Assembly: GCF_036884655.1 (NCBI RefSeq)
Contig: NC_088342.1
Span: forward strand, 18,763,501-18,827,500
Reading direction: 5' to 3'
DNA: 64,000 nt
Source of the DNA: Musa acuminata AAA Group
Taxonomy: Eukaryota > Streptophyta > Magnoliopsida > Zingiberales > Musaceae
The notes below the pieces were generated by a model. The model had not been told where the DNA came from. It searched no databases and saw nothing but the letters and a program-made list of their open reading frames with translations. Shown here one piece after another: positions 23,279 to 35,421 of this stretch (its first letter is position 1; every line of letters begins with the position of its first letter). The translations under genes were made by a program, and so were the position numbers.

Positions 23279-24120
23279 ATGGAGGCCAGTAATATTTTTC
23301 GCATGATTAGTTGGAATGGAAACAATTGGATGATATAGAAACTAAGAATAAAAGATCTCTTGTATTGCAAAGATTTATATGGACCTTTGCAGGGGGATAA
23401 TGCAAAACCTACAACTATGATAGATGATGAGTGAAAGAGGTTAGATTGAAAAACAGTTTGGTTTATTCGATAGTGGATTGATGATAGTGTCTTTCACCAT
23501 GTTTGTACTAAAAGTTCTGTATATTCTCTTTTGAGAAAGTTGGAAGGCCTCTATGAAAGAAAAACAACTGGCAACAAAGCTTTTTTTATTAGAAAACTTG
23601 TGAACCTAAAATATAGAGAGGGTGCTTCTATTGTTAAGCATTTGAATGAAATGCAGAGTATATCACTAACTAGTTATCCTCTATTAAAACATCTCTTGAT
23701 TATGAGTTCCAGGCATTGTTACTAAAAAGTAGTTTGTTGAATGAGGAGTTGAGAAGAAAGAATTCAGCAACATCTCAGAATGATTCACATGCACTTATCT
23801 CAGAGAACATAGGAAGGTCAAAGTTTAGAAGCAGTTCACGCATCGGTAGAAGCAAGTCAAGATCAAGAAAAGATATTATTTGCTATAACTGTGGTGAGAA
23901 AGGATATTATAAGAATCAATATAAACAACATAAGAAGAACAAGAAAAAGGAAAAAGAAGTGGAGTCTACAAAGTCAAAGGATAATACTACAACTACAGTG
24001 CAGGGTGGTGATTATTTGATTTTGTCTCCTTCTGATGATATTTTTTTCTTGTGTGTGTCAGGATCTTGAGTGGATGATTGATATAGGCGCTTCTTATCAT
24101 GCTACACTACGGAGGGAGTT
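23279..24120 (+). pseudogene. Tork-type gag and protease start, copy 2
   Basis: This is closely related to 18640-19570. The zinc knuckle reads CYNCGEKGYYKNQY, so it keeps the first cysteines but loses His and the last Cys. The protease motif reads MIDIGASYHAT, with Asp retained. A stop sits at the same conserved tryptophan as in copy 1 but as TAG instead of TGA. It is cut off at 24137 by the next element. Confidence 0.78.
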
Positions 24121-24136
24121 TTTTTCTACATATAGG

Positions 24137-25667
24137 TGTTGAATCTCGGATTTTGATGATGAAACCAATTAATAATTATTTATATTTTAATCTGCGTTTT
24201 GAGTGATGCAGGATGCTTCGATCAGGATGAGACAATTAAAGCAAGAAGAATCATGTTGTGCCGGGGGAAAACATGTTAGAAGATTGGATGTCAGGCTGGA
24301 GGATTGATCGACATATCGACAGAAGGCTTCGAGCCGTGGATTCGGGCATCGGGTCAAGAAGAGCGGATATTACGCTAAGGATATCGGAGTTATAGAGTCA
24401 ACTGGTCAATTGGGCAATAGGCTGCAAGAGAGGACAATGCGCCTAAGAATCGGACGAAGCGTCGAGGGACAAATGACATGTTGGACAACTTGATTAATGC
24501 TTAGTATTAATTGTCTAGATCGAAATGTGTTTTACATGTGCAGGATTAACTACGATAGCAAGGCATGTAGCAAAATGAAGTCCCGGAGTCAAGGACGCGA
24601 TTTCGTTGGGAGTTCGAGAGTTCTTCGGAAGTCCGGACGTTCGTAGGAAGTTCTGGCGAAACCAACCGAGAAGTCTCGGAGCTTGCCAGAGAAGCTCATT
24701 GAAACTCGCCAAGAAGATCGTCGTGAAGTTCATGAGCTTGCCGGGAGTCCACCGGAACATTGTCGAGAGATCGTTGGAAGTTCGCCGGAAGCTCGCTAGA
24801 AGAATATACTTATGGACTTGTTTAGCTCAAATTATGTCTTAGATTTCGTAGTTAGTACGTAATTGGATTTGGATTTGGGCTAACCCAATTAGGGGCCAGC
24901 TAGGCCCATGTAAGGATTGTGTTGGGCCTAATAAGAGGCCCAAATATTGCCCCAAGAAGTCTCACCGTCGTGGTACAATCTTCGAGACTGTGTCAGGTGG
25001 TGGTACCGCCAGTCTGAGCGGTGGTACCACTAGTCTGGGCGATGGTACCTCCTAGCATTGCCCCCAGGTAGTGGTACCGCCCGTGCCCGGGGAACCCGGG
25101 ATTGGAAAGTTTTAGGCTCCAAGTTTGAATCAACTTGAAGTCTATAAATACCCCTCTCATCCTTGGTTAAAACACATAAGCATAGAGAGTTCAAAAGCAA
25201 AGAAATACTGCTGCAATCTCTTTAGAAATTCCCTCCTCCAAGTCTAAGTGTTAGAATTATGTTTAAGAGAGGAGAGTGAGTGCTTGTAAATGTTATCTCC
25301 TAAACCCGGTAAAAGGAGAAGAGGAGTGTAAAAGGTGATTAGCTTTTGTTTATTGAAGGAAGGCCTCTTGTGGAAGCCGATGACCTCGTTGGCGGAGGAA
25401 GTCAAAAGTGAATATAGGTCATGTTGACCGAACCACTCTAAAACTGCCGTGTTCTCTGGTTTGCATTTTATTCTTGCTATTACCTTACTACAAACCTCTT
25501 TAAGTTCTTACTGCCTTCAATTCATTTATGAACGTGTTTCAAGTTAAGATATTTCTGAGATCGGTTTTCAATATAAATGGTTTTATCGAAACGAGACTAT
25601 TGAAGATGTAATTTTTACCGCTGCACTAATTCACCCCCCCTCTTAGTGCCGACTCTTGATCCTAACA
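24137..25667 (+). repeat. 5' LTR of the second gag-only element (1531 bp)
   Basis: TGTTGAATCTCGGATTTTG ... GACTCTTGATCCTAACA. It holds a block of GGTGGTACC motifs at about 24995-25085 and a TATA box (CTATAAATAC) at 25142-25151. This is the most complete LTR of the family in the window. Confidence 0.9.
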
Positions 25668-25716
25668 ATTAGTATCAGAGCCTCGTTATTTCTTATTTGG
25701 TTTAACACCCAAAGAG

Positions 25717-26640
25717 AAATGACTCTTTTCGACTTTCAAGAGGGTCACTCTCTCATTCGTCCTCCCTTTTTCAATGGGACAAACTACACTTATTGAAAAA
25801 CTCGAATGAGAGTTTTCTTGCTTTCTTTGAATCTCGATTTATGACACATAGTCGAATTTGATTTTCGAATGTCTTCTCTTCCAATGAACCATTGGAATGA
25901 TTTGGAGAAGAAGACATTTTCCTTAAATGCTAGAGCTATGAACGCTCTATTTTGTGCCTTAGACAAAAACGAGTTTAATGGGGTTTCTACTTGTGAAACG
26001 GCTTTCGAGATTTGGCACACATTAGAAGTCACACACGAAGGCACAAGTAGAATAAAAGATTCGAAGATTAATCTTTTAATGCATGATTTTGAACTTTTTC
26101 ATATGAAACCAAAAGAAACTATTGGAGACATGTACACCCATTTCACAATGTTGTCAATGGTTTAAAAGTGTTTGGTAGAAGTTTTTCAGATTTTGAACTT
26201 ATAAACAAAATTTTACATTCTCTTAATAAGAATGGGATTCAAAAGTAAGGGCAATACAAGAAACAAAAGATTTAAATATTTTTTCACTTGAAGAACTTAT
26301 CAATTCATTGATGACATATAAAATGGTGCACAAGATGAACATAATGAACAAAACTACCTTCCAAAGAACAAGAAAGATTTGGGACATAGAACAATTGAAG
26401 ACCACTCGAGCATAAGCTCAAGTGATGGTAAACTTGAACTAACTAAGAAATTTAAAAAGTTAATAAAATAAAATTTAAAGAATAAAAAGAATGCAACTAC
26501 TTGCTTTGAACGCAAGAAGAAGAACACAAATGAAATAAATCGAGCTCCTTCGAAGATGAGGAGAAAATCAACAAAGGCGAGATGGCAAACTACGCCTTAA
26601 CAGCTTTCGACAATGAGATAATCAAAATCCCCTAATTTAT
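25717..26640 (+). pseudogene. Decayed Copia gag of the second gag-only element
   Basis: The starting ATG, RPPFFNGTNYTY and the open piece 25869-26165 (WNDLEKKTFSLNARAMNALF, then WHTLEVTHEGTSRIKDSKIN and MKPKETIGDMYTHF) match the gag at 3208-3921. Stops and small deletions follow. The zinc knuckle has decayed beyond its first Cys (CFERKKKN). No protease, integrase or RT follows. Confidence 0.78.
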
Positions 26641-28642
26641 TTCGAAATTACATGATGCTTTTCATGATTCATTTTTTAAAAATTTAGTTTAGAATTAATT
26701 TTCTTAAAAATTACATGTTTAATAATGAAAATAAAAAAATTAGGAATCATGCTTATCATTTTAGTAATTTTAAAAATAATCATGAAAATTACATGTTTAT
26801 GATAAACAAAACAATTTTGATTGAAAATATAAAATCATGATGTTTTAATGATGTAATAATGTAATAAAATGTTAGATATAAATCTAATGCTTATACACCT
26901 AACAAGATTAGTTTAAGAAGCATTAATGTATATCTTGATGATTTCATGATTTTGATTAAAGATGATTTATGTTTAATGAAATCATGCTGGATGATTTTAT
27001 ACTATGCATGAGACTTTGAAGTTATTCATGATGAAATATTACTTTTTCGGTTTTAAACAAGATGAATGGTTCTCATACAAAAACTTGAGTATATTGATTT
27101 AAAATTATGCTTAATGAGTTTCTATTTCGAAATTATGCACGATGATTTTTGTCTTATTGATCTTTGTTGCAATGAAAGTTCTTTTTCAATTTTTAAACAA
27201 TTGATGCATGTTGTTATGTGACATACATAAAAAAGGACATGCTTGAATGAAATAGATCACATAAATTGAAACAACTAAAAACATGAAAGGTTTCTCCTTG
27301 AAAAATTTATTTTTCTTACTTTATCGATTTTTTCCAAAAAAAGGGAGATTAATGAAAACATGTATATTATACTTTTATGAATCTCTTGAAAATGATTTTG
27401 ATTTGACGATTTGAATTTGAATGAGTTTTTATTCAAATCATGATCTTGATCTCTTGGAATTATTTAAGATTTTTTTTAAAGATCTCTTCTTGTAATTTAA
27501 GAGGTCTTATCTTTCATGATATGATGTCTTTCTATTTATGGCTTGTATGACTTGAAATGTTTTGGAATGATGCATGCAATACTATGATTTTTCCCTTAGA
27601 TAAAAATATATGCAACACTATGATTTTTTAAAATAATGTGAAAATCAATAATTATCATTTTCTGAAATAATACTCTAGAATGATGATTTGGGATCATGCA
27701 TGTAATGATGATTTTATATTTTATATACATGATGATTTGGTATTATGTATGCAATACTTTAATTTATGATAATGATGCATGCAATGATGAAATATTTGTG
27801 ATAAAATAATTATTTTGACATTCATGACTTGAATTTTCATCTATGCTATTTATCTTTGTCATAATTTAAAAATTGATGTAAAGGGTCTTCCCTTCTTTTT
27901 GACAATGACAAAGGGGGAGCAAAATGTGCTAGAAAGCAAATTTGCTAACTCATACAATTCAAGAAGAGAGCAAAAATTACATTTCTCAAAAGAGAAAAAT
28001 TGCTATCTTGAACATCACCAAGAATTACTAGCTTGAAATCTCAAGAAGATGCAAAAATATGCTATCTTGCACATAGCAAAGAAAAGCAAATATGCCAACT
28101 TGTATATCTTTAAATTTGCTAGTTTGTATGTTGTAAAACTTACATATTTCACAAAGCAAATGTTGCTTTCTTAAACATCTCTAATTTGCTAGCTAGCATG
28201 ATGTAGAACTTGCAATCTTGAACATTATAAAGAAATGCTATCTTGCATATCTCAAAGAAAAGTAAATATGTCAATTTGCACATCTTTAAATTTGCTAGTT
28301 TGTATGTTGTAAAACTTGCATATCTAAAACTTGATAGCTTGAATGTTCTAAGTATGATGTAACACTTATTAAATTTTCTAGCTTTAAATTACATAATGAT
28401 AAAATTTGATATTATGTTTTTCATGCAATGAGTTGAACTTATATTTCCAAACACATGAATAGTTGAACTTCTCCTTTTTATTGATGACAAAGGGATTGAA
28501 GTATGTTGATATCATGCATGATTTTATCATGACATGTTTGCTTGAATTTTTAAATCCAAGAGTTATATGCCATATTGATAGGGGGAGTTTGTTTAAACTC
28601 CGGGAGTTAAGATTAACTCCATCATCGATTGGTTGTCATCAT
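26641..28642 (+). other. Non-coding internal region with GCTAGC-type repeats
   Basis: This is AT-rich, without readable frames. From about 27900 it contains many variants of TTTGCTAGCTTG / TTGCTATCTTGCACAT, spaced roughly 35-50 bp. A polypurine tract ends it. Confidence 0.6.
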
Positions 28643-28657
28643 AAAAAAGGGGGAGAT

Positions 28658-29857
28658 TGTTGAATCTCAAATTTTGATGATGAAACCAATTGATAATTAT
28701 TTATGTTTTAATCTGCGTTTTGAGTGACGCAGGATGCTTCGATCAGGATGAGACAATTAAAGCAAGAAGAATCATATTATGCTGGGGAAAACATGTCAGA
28801 AGATTGGACGTCAGGCCGGAGGATCAATCGATGTATCGACAGAAGGCTTTAGCCCGTGGATTCGGGCATCTGGCCAAGAAGAGTGGATATTGCGCAAAGG
28901 ATATCAGAGTTGCGGAGTCAACTGACCGATTGAGCAATAGGCCACAAGAGAGGACGAAGCGTCGAAGAATCGGACGAAGCGTCGAGGGAACAATGACATG
29001 CCGGACAACTTGATTAATGCTTAGTATTAATTATCTAGATCGAAGTGTGTTTTATATATGCAAGATTAACTACGATAGCAAGGTATGTAGCAAAATGAAG
29101 TCCCAGAGTCAAGGACGCGATTTTGTTGGGAGTTCGAGAGTTCGTCGGAAGTTCGGACATTCGTCGGAAGTTCTGGCGAAACCAGCCGAGAAGTCTCGGA
29201 GCTTATCAGAGAAGCTCATCGGAACTCACCAAGAAGATCATCACGAAGTCCAGGACTTACCAAGAGTCCACCAGAACATTACTGAGAGATCGTCGGAAGT
29301 TCGCTGGAAGATCGTCGGAAGCTCGCCGGAAGAATAGACTTACGGACTTGTTTAGCTCAGATTATGTCTTAGATTTCATAGTTAGCACGTAATTAGATTT
29401 AGGCTAACCCAATTAAGGGCCAACTAGGCCCATGTAATGACTATGTTGGGCCCAATAAGAGACCCAAACAGTGCCCCAAGAAGTCTCACCGTCATGGCAT
29501 AGTCTTCGAGATTGTGTCAGACGGTGGTACCGCTAGTCTGGGTAATTGTACCACCCCTGGCAAGGTGTTAGGCGGTGCTACCACTAGTCTAGGTGATGGT
29601 ACCACCAGACCTGGGTGGTGGTACCGCCCAAGGCAGTGTTAGTGTCAGACTGACACTGGACCGTGGTACCGCCCAGCGCAGGCGGTGGTACCGCTCGTGC
29701 CCGGAGAACTCGAGATGGGAAAGTTTTAGACTCCAAGTTTAAATCAACTTGAAGCTTATAAATACCCCTCTCATCCCTGGTTAAAACACACAAGCATAGA
29801 GAGTCTAAAAACAAAGAAACGCTGCTGCAATCTCTTTAGAAATTCCCTCCTCTAAGT
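28658..29857 (+). repeat. 3' LTR of the second gag-only element, 3'-truncated
   Basis: It follows 24137-25250 with scattered, mostly transition differences, then diverges after CCCTCCTCTAAGT at about 29857 into unrelated (ATAGAAATAGATATAG) DNA. The GGTACC motif block is larger than in the 5' LTR (29515-29700), and the TATA box is near 29757. Confidence 0.85.
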
Positions 29858-32200
29858 ATAGAAATAGATATAGATATAGAAATCTATGAATTTGTTATGT
29901 TTCTTACATATGCATATAATTATTTTGACATAAAATTTTATTTTTGTATTTTGCGTATGTTATGTTGTAGGGTTATGCTTGCTAAAGAAGATGTAGGACA
30001 AGGTGTTTACCATTAAATATTTTATATTAATGATTATAAAATATTATATCTATGACATGATAAATACTCACCTAAATAAAACTATAAAAGCTTATACTTG
30101 CTGAATAATTACTCACTATAGACTCTATTTTGCATATAAGAATATTAGTACCTTACTCAAGTGATTGGGTCGGAAAGTGAGCATATGTAAACTCATGCTA
30201 ATGTAGATATATACGATGACCTATAGACATTTGTATATATATAACTTTTAGACATATTGTACAGGCATATGCTTTTTTTCCTACACTCCTATTATCATAA
30301 AAGAACTGAAAAGTAACATCCTACTTTATTTACACATATAAGGATGATATTGGTGAGCTTACGAGCAAGGTGTTACATTGATAACTGATATATTATTTTT
30401 TTTGGATTAAATCAAAAATAGTGTATCTCGTAAAAGGATGGTTCGAATACTTTGAAATCTTTACGAAAGTTTTAAATTGGACCCAAATGGATATCTATTA
30501 TAGTTTTAATAATTTTAAAGAAATTTTTGATTTTTTGATTTATTTGAATAAATTATGTAATATTCTTTTGATATTTGAACTTCAAAATAAATAGACAATC
30601 TATAGTAAAAATTTGGTCAAAAAAAAAATTAAGTTATGATATCTAATGCACAGTTTTTGGGTTTAAATCAAAATAGTGTATCACTCAGATCCAAATACTC
30701 TAAAAGATTTACGAAAGCATTGCATTGTTCTTAGATGAACATCTATCATATTTTTCTTATTTAAAATTATTTTATTTTTTATTTATTTAGAATCTGAAAA
30801 GTTTATGGTTTTCCTATTTTCTCTTTTTTTTTATTTCCATCGGAATATGTTGAATCTATGTAATGTTTTTGATGCTTAAGAATAATCTTTGGTAAAAATT
30901 TAGCCTAAAAATGCTGTGAAGTTTTCATGAAACCTTCGAATGACACCTAGATTCACGTTCATAACACTTTTTCTATTTTATGTTTTTTTGATATTTTTTG
31001 TTATTTTCAGCATCTGAATAGTTTGAATTTTTTTTTCTAATCTTTTAAAAAATTTTAATTATAACAAAAATATGATCTCTCCACACAATATTTTTAAATC
31101 GATTAGAAAACTATCCTAAAATTTGGTTCACAAAATTTCCTAAAAATTTTCTAAGCCCTTTATATTTTATTTTTAAAATATATAATTATTATAATTATAT
31201 TATTATTTACTTTATAGTTAATTTTAAATGTATTAACTATAATTTTTATTTTTATTATTTTATAATTTACTATATTTTATATTTATTTATTATTTTAATA
31301 ATAAAAATGATATATCAGTAATTTATTTAATATAATTTATTTTTGATATTAGGATGATATATATTTTCTGATTTTTTTTGTATAAATTTAACTTTTTAAG
31401 GGTTAAAATTAGTAATTAAACTATTTTTAAAAAAATAAAATAAAAATAATGATCAGACCTTTCAATTTTATTTTTTATTTTCTTAAATATTTTTAAATAT
31501 TATTTTTTAAAACGGATAAATATTATTATTATATTACTTTTAACTTTATAGTTAGGTAAATTAGTTTTAAATTTATTATTTAAAAAAAATTTAATCGATA
31601 TATATTAGTAAATATTTTGAACCTGTTCACGTCTTAGATTAATTAATTGAACCAATTTAGTTATATGGGTTAGTTTATTAAAAAGGTGGATAGAAAAAAA
31701 AAAAAAATAGTAACTTAACTTTTAAGGAGAGAAAAATAATTATTTTTAAGGAAGAAAAAAAAAAGATAAAACTCGTTGGGGGATTCTTTTTCTATTTTGA
31801 AAATTTAGGATTATCTATAAAATGTTTGATAGTTGAGATGTTTTAAGAAAATTTTTTAAATAAGAAATTCTCTGTTAAAATTTCTCAAAACTTGGATGGC
31901 TACGCGTAACAACACGTTTTATACCGACCAAAACGTGAATTTGATTGGTACTCTTTTTGCCTGTGTGATCCCCACGTATGAGTATGAAATCAATCACTTA
32001 CTGTTATTTAGAATTCGATGATAACGCTGCTGCCACCGTCTGATCCACTTTCCCGGTGCTTTGATGTTCGTGTCCGTGTGGTTATTCTACAGGCCGGAGT
32101 GGATCCCACGCCTAACCCTCACGCTTTACTTGTTCCCGATACGCCCGAACTCGATCCCCTAGTCCGTCGCTGCAACCCTTGGTCACTGGCGGCCTTGGGT
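29858..32200. other. AT-rich intergenic region upstream of DPH1
   Basis: No gene is visible. It holds a diverged tandem pair (about 30400-30650 and 30655-30900), a very AT-rich stretch (31140-31640) and poly-A/poly-T runs. A plus-strand frame open from 32018 leads into DPH1. The DPH1 promoter should lie in the last few hundred bases. Confidence 0.5.
30400..30900 (+). repeat. Diverged tandem pair, period about 254 bp
   Basis: GATTAAATCAAAAATAGTGT followed by ACTTTGAAATCTTTACGAAAG (from 30402) is echoed by TTTAAATCAAAATAGTGTATC followed by CTAAAAGATTTACGAAAGC (from 30661). Each is followed by a similar 'ATGRAYATCTATYATA' segment. Confidence 0.5.
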
Positions 32201-35200
32201 ATGGAAGCCTACGACGTGTCCTCCTTCTCATCCGCTGCCGCCGCTCCTCCTTCTCTTTCCCTCTCCAACCTTTCGAACCCTAACTCCAACTCTAATGGCT
32301 CTGTCGACGCCTCGAAGCGGAAAAAGGCCGCTGCCGCTCCGAAGCGCTTCGTGAAGTCGCAGATACCGGAGTCGATCCTCTCAGATCCCGCCATCAACTC
32401 CGCTGCTGCCATCCTCCCCTCCAACTACGACTTCGAGGTCCACAAGACCGTCCACCGCCTCGCATCCGCCGCCTCGCGCCGCCCCGCCCTCCAGCTCCCC
32501 GATGGCCTCCTCATGTACGCTCTTCCCCTTGCCGACATCCTCCTTTCCGCCTCCACTCTCTGCCTCGACGACGTCCTCATCCTCGCTGACCCCACATACG
32601 GCGCCTGTTGCCTTGATGATTACGCCGCCTCCGCCCTCGCTGCCGACCAGCTCATCCACTACGGCCACTCCTGCCTCGTCCCCGTTCCCTCCTCTCGCCT
32701 CCCCGTCCTCTACGTCTTTGTTAGCATTCGCGTCGACGTCGATCGGCTCGTCGACGCTGTCCTCTCCACTTTCCCCGCTTCCTCCAAACTCGCCCTTGCT
32801 GGCACCATCCAGTTTGTCTCCGCCGTGCAAGCCGCAAAATCCCTCCTTTCAGCCGAGGGCTTTGATATCACGGTTCCGCAGGCCAAGCCGCTCTCTGCCG
32901 GTGAGGTTCTGGGGTGCACAGCCCCCACAATCCCCAGATCCAAGGGGATTGAGGCCATCGTGTTTGTGGCCGACGGCCGGTTCCACCTTGAGGCGTTCAT
33001 GATTGCAAATCCTGGAGTCCCGGCATTCCGCTACGACCCATATCTTGGGATCCTCGTTCTTGAGGAGTACGACCATAAGGGCATGAAGACCGCAAGGAAA
33101 GACGCAATCTTGGCAGCCCGGGAAGCCAAACGGTGGGGTGTCATACTTGGGACGCTCGGGAGGCAGGGCAACTCCCGAGTCTTGGACAGAGTGGTGGAGC
33201 ACATGGAGGAGAAGGCACTGGAGTGGACCGTGGTACTCATGTCGGAGATTTCACCTGCGAGGATTGCTCTATTTGGGGACTCCGTGGATGCTTGGGTGCA
33301 AATTGCATGTCCTAGGCTTTCGATCGACTGGGGGGAGGGATTCACCAAGCCAATGCTGACAACATTTGAGTTAGACATTGCGCTGGGATATGTTCCAGGT
33401 TGGTGGGAGAAGGAAAGGATGAGAGTATCAGATAATTTTGATGGTGAGCCAGTCGCTAGGAAAGAGGAGACTTGCTCAACTTCTGGTTGTTGTCGGGCTA
33501 ATTCATCCAGTTGCAATTGCAAGAGTGATGATCTACAAGCAGATTATCCAATGGATTATTATTCACAAGATGGAGGGGACTGGAATAGCTCATATGCCAA
33601 AAGGAAACCTCAAAATAGTGTGGCAAAGCTGCAGAATAAGGTAAAACTTGGTATTAGCATGTTTTGTATTTTTAATTTCTTTATCCTCATAGTTTTGGTT
33701 GAAACCCTTGCTTAATTCTAGCTCCATGGACATTTTTCCGAACAATGACAGGAGACAAAGGCCTACGGTAGCTACCAACATTGGTCACAACCCATATACT
33801 ATTATCTACAGAAATGACATTTCATGATACATGAACGTTTTTTAGTTAGTGCCAAGTCTGATCTGAAACATCATTTGTGGTTGGCAGATATGAGTTAGTT
33901 GTTTCTATAATTTTGATATTATCCAATTTGGTTCTTCATTCCTTTTTGAAATTTTGCACTCTCGAGAATACCACATATGGTTTTTTTTTTCATAGTTTAG
34001 CCGCATTTTTCAAGTAACCGTACCATCTATAAAATGCTCCATTTACTATGTGAGAAAATCCAGACCTTTGTGAACGCTTCTGCATGTTTTGTCTTCCAAA
34101 CAATTCTTGATGATTTTATCCAAGTTTTGGTAGTTTGAACTTATTCTTTTGTCGTTCCTTTATGTGTGGTTACATCTGATCTCTTGTTCAAGTCCAATTC
34201 AAGTTCTTGTTTTTACTAGGAACATTATATTCTGGCAGCTTTACACTTGCTAAATTCCTATTGATACCCAATAATGTTTCTATGATATCAGTACTTGGAC
34301 ACACTTCTACTCCGTGTCCTCCATCGATCTTATTCTGTTGCCAATGCATGTTACCTTTTGGTGACCCTTTGTTATAGCTTTCACACTTCAGATCTTTAGG
34401 GTTAATTTGTGTATAGATCACGCTTATGAATCTCAAAATCTTATTCAACTGAGCTTCCACAGAAAGAAATACGTAATTTGATTTGGTTTTCTAGTCCTCT
34501 CATCACTTATGAATGATTGCAGTTTGCATGGGAATGCATGTTGGTGCTCACTTTGTCTTTGTGAATGGCATATAAGGATAGAACTCCATTGCTACCTTAG
34601 TGCTGAAAGTTGAGTTTATGAGAAAAAGGAAAATCTTATCCTTGGATATTAGCAAGATCTCTATGTCTGTGGCACTTTGGTGATGCATGGCGCTCGTAGA
34701 TATTTTTGTTTTCTTTTTTTTTTTAGTTTAAGAGATGGTCAGGGTTTATTAGTGAGACTCTTCCCTGTAAATCAAATCTGAGTCCTTCAGCAGGATCCAT
34801 GCAATGACCTTAAATTTTACTTTTCTGTGGTGTTGGTGTTCACTAATATTTTGAGGACTGCGTGCCAAAAAGAAAAATATTTTGAGGCATGCCACATGAT
34901 TCTGAAAAATTAGCTGAAAGCACAGTTTGTTTTGTAAAATAATCATCTGTAGCAGTGCTTAATTAGAGATACAAAATGAAATTTCTTTTGGTCCATGCAT
35001 ATGAAGATATGCTTCTCATACTAAATGAATATGTTTCTTTACTTCAGTTTGTAAGTCAGCTAGTGATGAGCAGCCCTGTTTGAAGATTGTACTCCAAAGT
35101 AGCTATTAGAAAATTAGTTTTAGTTCCTATAGCTACTTGTTATGCATACAACTCTGACAAGTGATTTATGAAAACCTCGACATTTAAAAGCAAATCACTA

Positions 35201-35421
35201 TTATATTTGTGATATTTATTTCTCTGTGAGTTGGTGATGTAAGTAGCAGGATCTCTGTTTTTTTTTTTTTCCTGACATTTCGGTAATGCATGCATGGCAT
35301 TCCTAAGCACACAGAGCAACTTGAATTCTGCTAAATTGTTATATGTAGCTTCTAATTGTTCATTCCCCTACTTTATTTGCAAACTGTGTTACAGGGGGGT
35401 CGATTGGAATTGAGAACATGA
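32201..35421 (+). CDS. DPH1: Diphthamide biosynthesis protein 1 (radical 3-amino-3-carboxypropyl transferase subunit)
   Basis: Dph1 with Dph2 uses a [4Fe-4S] cluster and S-adenosylmethionine to attach the 3-amino-3-carboxypropyl group to a histidine of elongation factor 2, the first step of diphthamide synthesis in the cytosol. Exon 1 is 32201-33640 (480 codons) and exon 2 is 35395-35421 (8 codons plus TGA), joined across a 1754-bp GT/AG intron. All three cluster cysteines are present: YGACCLDD (C136/C137), LGCTAPT (C239) and QIACPRLSIDWG (C370). LGTLGRQGN and GYVPGWW are also typical of the family. I chose ATG 32201 because homology starts after it; the frame is open from 32018, but the extra 61 residues look like translated 5' UTR. 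The roughly 488-residue length fits plant DPH1. The tail after GYVPGWW is species-specific and Cys-rich. A possible AATAAA poly(A) signal lies at 35696-35701. Confidence 0.93.

Larger units (their letters stand above)
17995..24136 (+). mobile_element. Tnt1/Tork-type Copia in tandem arrangement (LTR-internal-LTR-internal)
   Basis: LTR 17995-18592 is followed by internal DNA with gag, protease, integrase, RT and RNase H (18593-22633), a second LTR of identical length (22634-23231), a second primer-binding site, and then a second gag and protease start (23279-24120). At 24137 another element begins abruptly. The gag (KTTGNKAF, RSRSR-rich zinc knuckle tail) and the LWHRRLGYMSEKGLQ integrase entry resemble Tnt1-94-like Tork elements. 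Many stop codons make it non-functional. The arrangement probably arose by unequal LTR recombination or insertion beside a relative. Confidence 0.85.
24137..29857 (+). mobile_element. Second gag-only SIRE/Maximus-related LTR element
   Basis: Full 5' LTR (24137-25667), primer-binding site ATTAGTATCAGAGCC (25668-25682), decayed gag (25717-26640), AT-rich non-coding internal DNA (26641-28642), polypurine tract AAAAAAGGGGGAGAT (28643-28657) and a 3' LTR from 28658 that stops near 29857, missing about 430 bases. The internal region is only about 3 kb and holds no pol. The same layout is seen at 8555-16734. It inserted into, or recombined with, copy 2 of the Tork element. Confidence 0.85.

Noticed and set aside
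32209..33522. Long antisense and alternate frames over DPH1
   Set aside because: They mirror GC-rich DPH1 coding sequence; no domain, and the conserved Dph1 frame explains the DNA.
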